Source of the DNA: SIG452 sp045638525
GTDB lineage: Bacteria; Bacillota; Clostridia; UMGS1840
Direction: 5' to 3'
DNA length: 64,000 nt
Assembly (NCBI GenBank): GCA_045638525.1
Contig: JAZUBQ010000002.1
Span: 46,332 to 110,331, forward strand
Of the stretch, positions 15,829 to 25,300 are shown piece after piece. The first letter of the stretch is position 1; every line of letters starts with the position of its first letter. The notes under the pieces are model-generated. The model ran no database searches, was not told the origin of the DNA, and worked only from the letters and a program-made list of their open reading frames with translations. Made by a program: the position numbers and the translations under genes.

Positions 15829-17250
15829 TTACGCTCCTCTTACTGCTTCAATGCCTAAGAATTTACAGAACATTGCCAATGCATCAGCCACTTTGGGATC
15901 GTGAATTAATACACCGTGATGGATGACACCAACATCAATCATTTTCTGTTCCCAGTCAGCAACGTCATTTACTTTAATCCAAGCATATGCACCACGGGTC
16001 ATCGGTCCGATATCCACAGCTTCGCCGGTACCGTAGAAGATGGAGAATTTACCGCCGTATTCGACCATACGAGCACAAGTAACAGGACCGTCTTTCATTC
16101 TGAATTCCATTGCACCGTGACAGGTGGGGCTCCAAAGACCAAGACGTTCATTCATCATCAGATGTTTCTGGCTGTTGGATGCACACAGTTCACAAGCTGC
16201 ATTACCGCAATGCCAAGCCAACCATACGTTAGGTTCGGTGGGATGTAAGTCTGTCCAGTCGATAAAGTCTGCCGGAGTCTGACCCAATGCACAACCGTTT
16301 AAGATATGCATGGTGATTGCACCCATGGTATCCACTTCACAACCAACGGAATACCCCTGAGAATTCAGACGGGAGAAAGTGGAACAAGCAGCAATGTTGT
16401 ATTTATGCTGTAAGGTTTCCCAACAGCTGGATGCAATAATTTTACACTGATTTTCTTCTGCTAAATGAATCAGAGTCAATTCAAATCTTGCCTGATTGAT
16501 GATGGCGTTGGGGATTTCATCAGATAAAATATCTGCTCCGTCACGAATTTCCTGCGCCACTCTTAACACTTCGGGATCATCCATTGCCAGAGAATCCATA
16601 TATTCATATGCAGTTGCCAAATCTACGGGACAAACAGTCTGTGCGAATTTATTCATTAAATCTTCTTCGCTGTAGAACTGAGATTCAAATTTGGTGGGTC
16701 TTACACCTACCTGCAGAATTCTTGCACCGATGAAATTTTGAATCGCATTACAAGCTCTGGTAAAGCTTTCCACTTTTTCAGAAAAAATAGCATCTTCGGG
16801 ATTGCAAGTGATGATATGTTCAAATGTGAACCCACGACGTTTTAATGCAGAACAAGTCATAAACTGTCCGCACCAGGTGTCGGTTGCACGGTTTCCAAAT
16901 TCAGAATAGGGACCACTTTTGGTTGCAAAATGAAGAACAGGCATATCCCGTCTCATTTTAGACATCAACGCACTGACTGCAATTTCCAGACCAAAATTCA
17001 TATTACCGATAATAATCCCCTGAACATTTTCTTTTAAGAATAATTCAGCAGTTTTTAAACCTTCTTCTACCGTACCAACGCAACCGTCCTCGGTGAGTTC
17101 TTCCGAAGGAACCACGATTTCAAGTCCGGGGATGTTTTTGAACACTTCCAGACAACGTGCTCTCATTTTGCCTGCCAATTTTCCTGTGTACTGGTTACCG
17201 TCCCAGGATTCCCAAGTAGACGGTACAAATCCGATTTTTACTGTTTGCAT
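15829..17250 (-). CDS. L-fucose/L-arabinose isomerase-like protein
   Basis: 473 residues. The fold resembles the L-fucose isomerase family: an N-terminal Rossmann-like part (VKIGFVPSTWES...), a middle domain around GARILQVGVRPTKFESQF, and a C-terminal metal site region (CEVDTMGAITMHILNGC, HCGNAACELC, HGAMEFRMKDGPVTCAR). Fucose isomerase uses Mn2+ bound by Glu, Asp and His; the Glu and Asp of CEVDTMGA are candidates. It is shorter than FucI (about 590), so the substrate is likely another sugar. Operon with transketolase and dehydrogenase. Confidence 0.65.
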   Translation of the reverse strand: MQTVKIGFVPSTWESWDGNQYTGKLAGKMRARCLEVFKNIPGLEIVVPSEELTEDGCVGTVEEGLKTAELFLKENVQGIIIGNMNFGLEIAVSALMSKMRRDMPVLHFATKSGPYSEFGNRATDTWCGQFMTCSALKRRGFTFEHIITCNPEDAIFSEKVESFTRACNAIQNFIGARILQVGVRPTKFESQFYSEEDLMNKFAQTVCPVDLATAYEYMDSLAMDDPEVLRVAQEIRDGADILSDEIPNAIINQARFELTLIHLAEENQCKIIASSCWETLQHKYNIAACSTFSRLNSQGYSVGCEVDTMGAITMHILNGCALGQTPADFIDWTDLHPTEPNVWLAWHCGNAACELCASNSQKHLMMNERLGLWSPTCHGAMEFRMKDGPVTCARMVEYGGKFSIFYGTGEAVDIGPMTRGAYAWIKVNDVADWEQKMIDVGVIHHGVLIHDPKVADALAMFCKFLGIEAVRGA

Positions 17251-17284
17251 TGTTTTTGTCTCCTTTTTTTCTGTTTTTTACGAT

Positions 17285-19063
17285 TTATTTCAAATTAGTT
17301 TTTACAAAAGTTTTTAAACTTTCCACATCAAGTCCTTGTTCTTTGTACAGATTTTCAGGACTGGTGGAAGAACCGTATTTTGTAACCCCCAGCGTTTTTA
17401 AGTTGCAACCACTACCACAAAGAATTTTTGCAACTTCACCGCTGATACCGGTTTTTACATTATGGTCTTCATAGGTCACCACAAAACCGGTTTTTCCTGC
17501 TTCCATAATAGCATCAGCATCCAAATCACAAGGAGTGGGACAATTTAACACAGCAATATTCATTCCTTCTGATTTCAGCTCATCCGATGCTTTCACAGCT
17601 CTGTGTGCCATATTGCCGTATGTAAGGATGACGCCATCCGAACCATTTCTAAGCCATTGCCCTTTTCCATAGGCAAAATCAAGAGAATTTCCGTTGGCAT
17701 CTGTCAAAATGGGCATCTTGGAACGTCCTCCGATTACCGCAACAGGATTGGGAATGCTCATGGCATAACGAACGGCTTTATCTGCCTGATTGGCATCTGC
17801 AGGCACGATAACACGAAATCCGTGAAGATTGGATAAAAGGCTCACATAATCAATGGACTGATGGGTTTTTCCATCCTCGCCTACATCCAGTCCAGCGTGA
17901 GTGGAAAACAGCTTGATGGGGGCTTTATTGATATCCGCCATTCGGTTCTGACTGTAGGTTTCTGCAATGTTAAACATCGAGAAATCTGCATGAACGGCAA
18001 TCATTCCCGATTTTGAAACCGCTGCCGCCGCAGTTGCCGCATTATGTTCGGCAATTCCGCATTGAATGAATCCATCAGGTCGAAAATTTTTAAAATCAGT
18101 CAGTTTGACAGAGCCTTCCAAATCACAGTCAAAAGCGGCGATGGGAACATCCGGATTTTCTTTTGCCAAATCTGCCAAAGCATTTCCCATTGCAGAACGA
18201 ATGTCAGAAGATTCCTCATAAGTTCTGCCCGATGTTATCGGAATAACAGGAACATCATATTTTTTTGTGATTGGTTTTTGAATGTTTTTTAATTGTTCTT
18301 CTTCCTCTTTGGAAATAGAGAACGTTTGGAGATAGGTTTTTGAAAGTTCTTTTGAAATCAAGGTGCCGTGATATTTCCAGTTATTTTCAATTTCTATAAT
18401 CCCCTTCCCCATCACTGTTTGTGCTAAAATGCATAAGGGTTTTTGGGTGTTGGAAAAAGATTGTTGCAGTGCACCGATATCATGTCCGTCTACCGATACC
18501 ACATCCCAACCGGACATTTTATATTTATCTGCCAGATTTTGGGTGGTGGTATCTAAAACAGTACCGCAAGCCTGAAGTTTGTTGTCATCCACAATGGCAA
18601 TTAAGTTATCCAGAGAAAACTTTACCGCAAACTCTCTTGCTTCCTGAAGCTGACCTTTTTGTTGCTCACCGTCTCCCATCACCACAAACACTCTGCCCGA
18701 CTCTTTTTTCAGTTTTTTGGAAAGTGCAAATCCTGCCGCTACCGAAAGCCCTTGTCCCAAACTTCCGCTACACCATTCCACTCCATTCACCGCAAGGGAA
18801 GGATGCCCTTCATAGGGCGCATTTTTACGGAAATTTTTGATTGCATCACAAACATCGAAATATCCGAAATTTCCAAGTGCAGAATACAGCGCCGCCGAAG
18901 TGTGCCCGTGACTTACTACGAGACGGTCATTTTCAGTCATAGTATGTAACACCGCTATGTAAATGTCAATGGAAGACATTGCACCGCCGATATGTCCGCT
19001 ACCGGCATTCATAATCATTTCCACAATATCCCGACGACATTTTTTGGAAAGTATCTGAAGCAT
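17285..19063 (-). CDS. Transketolase-family enzyme, both halves in one chain
   Basis: About 592 residues from the ATG at 19063, preceded by GGGAGG; this start lies 2 bases after the upstream stop. Residues 1-270 are the thiamine diphosphate-binding half, with HGHTSAALY, GSLGQGLSVAAGFAL and the GDGEQQKGQ...N motif. From about 290 the pyrimidine-binding half has ECGIAEHN-type signature CGIAEHNAATAAAA and FSTHAGLDVGEDGKTHQ. Many Clostridia encode these halves as two proteins; here they are fused. It transfers two-carbon ketol units and probably acts on an intermediate of this operon's pathway rather than only in the pentose phosphate cycle (inference). Confidence 0.85.
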   Translation of the reverse strand: MLQILSKKCRRDIVEMIMNAGSGHIGGAMSSIDIYIAVLHTMTENDRLVVSHGHTSAALYSALGNFGYFDVCDAIKNFRKNAPYEGHPSLAVNGVEWCSGSLGQGLSVAAGFALSKKLKKESGRVFVVMGDGEQQKGQLQEAREFAVKFSLDNLIAIVDDNKLQACGTVLDTTTQNLADKYKMSGWDVVSVDGHDIGALQQSFSNTQKPLCILAQTVMGKGIIEIENNWKYHGTLISKELSKTYLQTFSISKEEEEQLKNIQKPITKKYDVPVIPITSGRTYEESSDIRSAMGNALADLAKENPDVPIAAFDCDLEGSVKLTDFKNFRPDGFIQCGIAEHNAATAAAAVSKSGMIAVHADFSMFNIAETYSQNRMADINKAPIKLFSTHAGLDVGEDGKTHQSIDYVSLLSNLHGFRVIVPADANQADKAVRYAMSIPNPVAVIGGRSKMPILTDANGNSLDFAYGKGQWLRNGSDGVILTYGNMAHRAVKASDELKSEGMNIAVLNCPTPCDLDADAIMEAGKTGFVVTYEDHNVKTGISGEVAKILCGSGCNLKTLGVTKYGSSTSPENLYKEQGLDVESLKTFVKTNLK

Positions 19064-19065
19064 TT

Positions 19066-20103
19066 TTATTCCTCCCAATCCAGAATTTTATAGGTGATTT
19101 CAAACACACGACTTTCGCCCGGTTGCAAGGTAACAATGCTTCCTGTTTCTTTTGCCTTTTGTGTGCCCTGCGGTAATGCTGTGCAAGGCTCCAAACCAAC
19201 TACATATTCTTTGGTATTTAACATTTTCCATTCGTTGAAAAACGGAAGCTGTTCTTTTTGATACGAAAGCTCTACGCCTAATTTCAAGCTGTCGTTCAAT
19301 AATTTTACGCGAGCAAATCCATCCTGATCGGGATTGATATCGATGGAATAGCAACGTTCTGCAATATTTTGGACAGGATTTGTTATATGAAAAGCATCTG
19401 AAAGTTCGTTTGCCGCTTCCTCACTTTGAGGAATGATTTCTTTCGCATCACATTCCACTCGGGCACCATCATCCAGTAAGGGATAACCTAAGTTAATATG
19501 ATATAACAACATAATTTCCTGCTCAGTTGCAGCTCGATTGGTTACGGTATCCCGAATGGTAAATTCACTTTTTCCAAAAGCGGTTGCAATTTCACGACGA
19601 AGGGTTAAAGATTCTCCGTGAAGAATCCCTTCTCTGACCAGACCGGAAACCTTCATTTGGTATTCTCCGTCTTCATAATCTTCAAACAAAGAAACCTGTT
19701 CAGCAGCCGCATTGGAAATCCGTCCGTGTAAACCGTAAGCACGTTTTCCAATCACCGGATGTTCCACTTCTTCGGGACCTCCTACATTCAACAATCCGCA
19801 GGTGGTCAGACCACCTGCAAAAAAGTTATGTAACCAGTTCATTCCGTTACTTTCATAATAGGAAGGTGATACCACACCGGTTTTTGACATATAACTTAGT
19901 GGCACACCACGGTAAGAAATCCAGGCAATATCCATTCCCCGACCGGGAAGAACCGTCAACTCAAGTCCGGAGCCGGTATGAATTTCCACAGCTTCCACAC
20001 CTTTTGCCTTACCTTCCGTAAACTCGTAACGACGAAGCCCTGCCACCTGTGAGATATCGCCAATTTTTGAAAGGTCTAAATTTTTATAATTCCAGTATTT
20101 CAT
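19066..20103 (-). CDS. Aldose-1-epimerase-like protein (DUF4432 family)
   Basis: 345 residues. A galactose-mutarotase-like beta-sandwich protein: GLELTVLPGRGMDIAWISYRG near the N-terminus, YGLHGRISNAAAE, a LLYHINLGYPLLDDGA segment and the C-terminal YVVGLEPCT. The match is to the DUF4432 group, which is found beside sugar dehydrogenases and isomerases and presumably epimerises or binds a sugar. It overlaps the oxidoreductase gene by 4 bases (ATGA type), so the two are translationally coupled. Confidence 0.8.
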   Translation of the reverse strand: MKYWNYKNLDLSKIGDISQVAGLRRYEFTEGKAKGVEAVEIHTGSGLELTVLPGRGMDIAWISYRGVPLSYMSKTGVVSPSYYESNGMNWLHNFFAGGLTTCGLLNVGGPEEVEHPVIGKRAYGLHGRISNAAAEQVSLFEDYEDGEYQMKVSGLVREGILHGESLTLRREIATAFGKSEFTIRDTVTNRAATEQEIMLLYHINLGYPLLDDGARVECDAKEIIPQSEEAANELSDAFHITNPVQNIAERCYSIDINPDQDGFARVKLLNDSLKLGVELSYQKEQLPFFNEWKMLNTKEYVVGLEPCTALPQGTQKAKETGSIVTLQPGESRVFEITYKILDWEE

Positions 20104-21233
20104 AATGTAATTACCTTTTTCTCTTTGTGAGACTCTAATGCTGCTGTTAACAATTTATGGGAAAGACGGGTTTCTTCCGGAGTGAAGCATCCGAATTCCA
20201 CGGTTTCACCCGAAATTTCTTTCATAAACGCACACCACATCTGCAAAATGGAATCGGTGAAACCAAATTCAAAAATTCCACCGGTAATGGTCGGGAACTG
20301 CGGTTTATATCCCACATTCAGACGACACCACGCCTGTTCTTTCCCAACCGCATTGGTATAACAAAAAGCATTGGGGTCATTACTGTTGAATTTAGCAGAA
20401 GTTTCCAATCCGTATACTTCAATAAACCATTCATCGGTAGATCCGGGAGACATACGTTTGGTTTCTAAGAACATAGGGAAAGTATTTCCATCTTTGTCCT
20501 CGGTTTCACAAATAAGAGTAGCGTTATCCCATGTTTTACACGGTGCCATACCACCTTTTCCGTCGGGACGTTCTTTGCAGATATCCGAAAGAACTGCATA
20601 CACATTTTTGGGAGTCCATCCCATTCGGAAAGGAACGTGTTGAGTATGAATTCCCAAATCACCCATACATCCGTATTCACCGTTGATTTCAATGGTACGT
20701 TTCCAGTTGATGGGTTTGGTTAAATCCATATCACTACTATGGTTAAATCCGGCATGCACTTCAATAATCTGACCGAACTTGCCCTCTCTTACCCAACGAA
20801 TCAATTCTTGACAAGCCGGGAAAAACGGAAACTCACTGGCACATCTTACCACAACACCCGGATGTTCTTCCAACGCTTTTAAAATTTCTTCGTTTGCCGC
20901 TTTATCAATCCCAAAAGGTTTTTCCCCTAAGAAGTGTTTACCGGCTTTTATAATATCACAATATACCTGACCATGCAGGTTATGAGGCAATGCACAGTAG
21001 ATTGCATCAATATCTTCTTTATTGAGCAATTCTTTATAATCAGATGTCACATATTTGATAGAATCAAAATTCTTAGTAAACCATCCAATTGCCGCTTCAC
21101 TAAAATCACATACACCCACGATTTCGGGCATTGGAACATCTTCGGTTAAATGGCACCATCTTGCGGCAGCTGAGGCAAATTCTTTTCCCATCAGTCCACA
21201 ACCAATGATACCAAATCGGATTTTTTTACTCAT
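20100..21233 (-). CDS. Gfo/Idh/MocA-family oxidoreductase
   Basis: 377 residues. N-terminal Rossmann fold with GIIGCGLMGKEFA, the AIYCALPHNLHGQV segment and the family core GKHFLGEKPFGID with the conserved Lys. The C-terminal half is the usual alpha/beta substrate domain, with GCMGDLGIHTQHVPF providing the catalytic Asp and His. NAD(P)-linked sugar or inositol oxidation is typical of the family; the exact substrate cannot be read. It is the first gene of the five-gene sugar operon and is divergent from an AraC regulator. Confidence 0.85.
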   Translation of the reverse strand: MSKKIRFGIIGCGLMGKEFASAAARWCHLTEDVPMPEIVGVCDFSEAAIGWFTKNFDSIKYVTSDYKELLNKEDIDAIYCALPHNLHGQVYCDIIKAGKHFLGEKPFGIDKAANEEILKALEEHPGVVVRCASEFPFFPACQELIRWVREGKFGQIIEVHAGFNHSSDMDLTKPINWKRTIEINGEYGCMGDLGIHTQHVPFRMGWTPKNVYAVLSDICKERPDGKGGMAPCKTWDNATLICETEDKDGNTFPMFLETKRMSPGSTDEWFIEVYGLETSAKFNSNDPNAFCYTNAVGKEQAWCRLNVGYKPQFPTITGGIFEFGFTDSILQMWCAFMKEISGETVEFGCFTPEETRLSHKLLTAALESHKEKKVITL

Positions 21234-21270
21234 AGCTTTCTTTCCTTTTCTGTATGATAAATTTTAATAC

Positions 21271-21302
21271 ATAGTATTGAGAACATACATCCTCAATACT
21301 AT
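21271..21302. promoter_or_regulatory. Inverted repeat between sugar operon and AraC gene
   Basis: A perfect 11-base inverted repeat, ATAGTATTGAG / CTCAATACTAT, with a 10-base centre. It lies in the 171-base divergent intergenic region, about 30 bases upstream of the AraC -35 element. It could be an operator or a leader hairpin of the minus-strand operon. Confidence 0.5.
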
Positions 21303-21329
21303 AATATCATATTTTTTTCAATGTTTTGC

Positions 21330-21359
21330 TTGACTATTCAGCAAAAAACATGATATAAT
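21330..21359 (+). promoter_or_regulatory. Promoter of the AraC-family regulator
   Basis: TTGACT (21330-21335), 18 bases, TATAAT (21354-21359), about 45 bases before the chosen start at 21405. Confidence 0.7.
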
Positions 21360-21404
21360 CGTCAATAAATGAACAAAATATCAAAAAAGAAAGGAAACGG
21401 TGCA

Positions 21405-22235
21405 ATGAACAAGAATTTTATGATGCCATCTCTTCATCCCTTTTGGGTGAATGTTTCTAAAATCAATGTCACTGCATCCAGTGCAGAACGAAAAACTACC
21501 CCTCATATTCATCAGTATTGTGAAATTTATGTCAATGTAACAGGTAACGTTTCCTTTGTGATTGAAAAAAATATTTATTCGGTGCAATCGGGAGATATCA
21601 TTATCACAAAACCCTATGAATATCATCACTGTGTGTATCACGATAACAGCGACCATCTGCATTATTGGATTATGTTCTCTGTGGATGAAAACCCCGAGCT
21701 TTTTAAGTTTTTGACTGAAAAAAAACCGGGACACCGCAATCACATCCGTTTGTCGGAAGAAAAAAAGAAAAAATTTCTTAATCATTGTGAAAAGCTGACC
21801 CAAATCAACCCGGAAGAATGCAGTTCCTCGGTGGCATTGTTTTTTAATCTCTTATCCGATATTGGAGAAGGAATTGAAAAATATAAAGTATCCAACACCA
21901 ATATTTCTCTGCCTAACAGTTTAAAAAACATTCTGGATTACATCAATAAAAATTTTGCTTCCATCCAAACAATCAATCAGGTTTCGGACAAATTTTTTAT
22001 CAGTATTTCCACCTTAGAGCGTCATTTTAAAAAATATTTATCAATGACACCAAAACGGTATCTAGAAGATAAAAAGTTGCAGAATGCCTGTCTGTTATTA
22101 AGGCAAAATTCATCGGTAACCGAAGCTTGTTTTGAGAGCGGTTTTGATGATTATTCTCACTTTATCAGTGTTTTTAAAAAGAAATTTGGTATTACTCCAT
22201 TGCAATATAAAAAATCAATTCTGACAGAAAAATAG
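21405..22235 (+). CDS. AraC-family transcriptional regulator
   Basis: 276 residues. The ATG at 21405 follows AAGGAAACGGTGCA; an ATG 12 codons upstream has no ribosome site. The N-terminal 140 residues are a cupin sensor (HIHQYCEIYVNVTGNVSFVIEK, given by its ends, then a GDIIITKPYEYH turn). The C-terminal 100 residues are the double helix-turn-helix, ending FKKKFGITPLQYKKS, with FFISISTLERHFKKYL and ACFESGFDDYSHFISVF as the two recognition units. It is divergent from the sugar operon and probably controls it in response to a sugar. Confidence 0.88.
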   Translation: MNKNFMMPSLHPFWVNVSKINVTASSAERKTTPHIHQYCEIYVNVTGNVSFVIEKNIYSVQSGDIIITKPYEYHHCVYHDNSDHLHYWIMFSVDENPELFKFLTEKKPGHRNHIRLSEEKKKKFLNHCEKLTQINPEECSSSVALFFNLLSDIGEGIEKYKVSNTNISLPNSLKNILDYINKNFASIQTINQVSDKFFISISTLERHFKKYLSMTPKRYLEDKKLQNACLLLRQNSSVTEACFESGFDDYSHFISVFKKKFGITPLQYKKSILTEK

Positions 22236-22267
22236 ACCGGTAAAACTTTTAAAATTCTTTTTATACA

Positions 22268-22306
22268 ACAAAAATGGCACATCACGAATGATGTGCCATT
22301 TTTTTG
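22268..22306. terminator. Bidirectional terminator
   Basis: AAAAATGGCACATCAC-GAAT-GATGTGCCATTTTTTT. It is placed between the convergent AraC gene (+) and the giant phosphatase gene (-), with T-runs on both strands. Confidence 0.9.
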
Positions 22307-22336
22307 TTTTCAAAATCAATGATGCGTAATTGATTT

Positions 22337-25300
22337 TTAGTTTGCGCCCATTGCTTCTAAAACGCAGTTGGTAATCAAGTCCATACCGTTCTGGTTGGGA
22401 TGGAGACCATTGCCCTGACCCATATAGGTGTACAGATTAGAAGCGTTGATGCCGGTACCGTTGTACAGGTCAACCAAGGTGCAGCCATAAGTTTCTGCAG
22501 TATCAGCGATAACGCTGTTAAATCCTGCTACATTTCCAACATAATCTCCCTGGAAGTAGAGCAGGTTCAGAAGATACAGCTCTGCATCGGGATATTTTTC
22601 CTGAATGCTTGCAATCATAGCGCCGTATTCAGTTCTGAATTTGTCAACAGAACAACAGTTGTTTGCTAAGTCGTTGGTGCCAAAGAATACTGCAATCACG
22701 TCAGGAGTAACCCCTTCGTTATTGTGCAGCTGCAGAGCACGCTGAGGACCGTAGTAACACATTCTGTCGCCGGAGTATGCGTTATTTACCAGAACATTCA
22801 TACCGGTAGAATCAGCAACCTGTTTCCACCAGGTCTGGTCTGCGCTGGTTAAATCGTTGTACTGGCTGGGATACCAAACCGCATTCACGCCGGTGGTAGA
22901 GTTGCGGTTGGTGTCGTTGGACCAACCGGAATAAGTGGAAATACTGTCACCTAAGATCGAGAAGTTTAATCCTTCTAAAGAACCTAAGTTGATTTCTTTC
23001 GCAGCTGCTTTGGGAACTAAGTTTTCATTCATCAGCATAGCCTTTAAGGTTTTGCCGGTTGCTTCCGGTAAATCAACGGTGTATTCTACGGTGGTACCAA
23101 CTGCCTGTGCATCGGTATCAATGTAGGTGATATCCAGTTCAGTCAGCTGATTGCCGTTGTAAGAAGCTAATACTAAGCTTACAACGCCATCATCTTCCAT
23201 ATCCATATTGGTATAAGATACGGTTGCGGTTTTAGTGGAACGATTGATAGAAATTGCAGAGAAGCTATCTTCCACAATTACAGGTTTTAAGTAAGCCACG
23301 TTCAACTGATGGCTCCACTGTTTACCAACCAATTCACCAACACTGTGAATGTTGATGTTAGCAATAGATGCATTGGAAGAACCGGTGTTTTTAATGGTGA
23401 TGGTGTTTACACCTTCTCTTACATACAGAACAGACAGATTATTCCAAGCTGCATCTTCCCAAGCCCAGGTAGTACCGGTATTGCCGTAGAAACCAAGGGT
23501 GGTATAGAAACCGGTATCGGTGGTAACAGTTACTTTTTCACCGCCGCCAAACAGGATGTAGGGATATACCAGACCTGCCTGACCTGCAGTGTAGGTGAAT
23601 ACATATTCTTCACCGGGAGCTAAGGTTTTGTTTAAGCCTTTTACAACATTATCTTCCTGATCGTAGATAACGGGTTCAGTTGCGATAGTTACCTTGCTCA
23701 TATAATCCATACCGTTGCCTTTTAAGCCGGTGATGGTGATGTTTGCATCATCGTTACCTAAAGCGATGGTGTTTGCACCTTTTACCAAATAGATGTATTT
23801 GGTTTCGCCTGCTGCTACGGTAGCGGTAGAACCGATTTCGGTAGCCACTGTAGTAGCAATATCAGAAGTTACTGCATACACACCTGCATAAGCTGCATTG
23901 TATGCTACCATACCTTCCGGAACCGGAGTCGGTGCAGGAGTCGGAGTGGGAGCCGGTGTGGGAGTGGGAGTGGGAATCACAACATCTTCTGCGGGCATTA
24001 CATTACAAGCAGAGAACATTGCCATACCCGGGAAGGAACTACCTCTGGAGGGACGAACACCGTTGGTGGTCATCGCCTGATTGGTGTTGTTATAAATGGT
24101 GATGTAGTTCACGCCTTCGGATAAGTATACCCATACCCAGTCGTTGGAGTCATTACCTTCGTAGCTCCATACACGCCAGGTGCTGGAGGTGTTTGCCGGT
24201 GCAGTGTTGTAAACACCGTAGTAACCGGTAGAGGTTTCCACTCTTAACTGTACATCAATGTCAGATTTACCAACAATATAGTACAGACCTGCTTCGGTAG
24301 ATTCGGGAGTGGACAGAACCACTTTGCTGTTTGCAGGAACGGTAATGGTTCTGTTGCCGTAGGTTAAACCTGCGGGTGCTTCGTGAACAAAGTCAACGAT
24401 GTTCCAGATACCGCCGTCTTTTGCTTCATCGTAACCTAAGTAAACATGATTTTCCGGCAGCGGAACATGATCAACAGCAACATTGCCTAAGTAGTTGATA
24501 CCGTTGTTTGCCAGAGCAGTAAAGGTTACAGATGCATCTTTATTGCTGGTGGTCATGCGGTTGGTACCTTTAATCATATAGTAGTAGCCGGTGCCACCTG
24601 CGGATAAGGTCACTTTGTGACCGGTTTCGTTGATTAAGGTTACTGCTTTGTCGGAACTTGCTTTGTATACACCTGCGTAAGGAGCATCAAAGGTGATTTC
24701 GTTAGCAGCGGGAGCTGCAGTCGGAACCGGAGTGGGAACCGGAGTGGGCGCCAGAGTGGGCACCGGAGTAGCGGTAGGAGTCGGTTCAGATTCTGCAGTG
24801 TAAGGAGTTACATGTAAACCGCTGATATAATGCTGATCTGCATATACAACCTGTGTATCATCGGTTTTGGAAATACGAACGATAGTGATAGAACCTGCTA
24901 CACTTCCTTCGTTGGTATAGGTAATGGTGTTATCACCTTCTCTTAAGTACAAGAGAACCATATCAGTGCCGGATTTGTAGTAGGAAGCATTTCCGGGATT
25001 GGTCGTATTGTATACATCATAGAAACCGGTATCGGAAGATACTTTCAGGTTATTCATAGAAGAAGGAGTTACGGTAGACATATAGTAAAGACCTGCTTTT
25101 ACTCCGCTTACCGTAAAGCTTGATGACTGACCTGCGCCTAAGTAGATGCCGGAACCAATGTTAACATTGTAATGGGTATCGGTAATCAGGTGAGGAACAT
25201 TTCCTTCGTCCACTTTGTTGATGTATGCCATACCGTTATCTGCTAAACCGTTGAAAGTTAAAGTTGCAGAAGAATCGGATACGGTTAAGTTGTTGTTACC

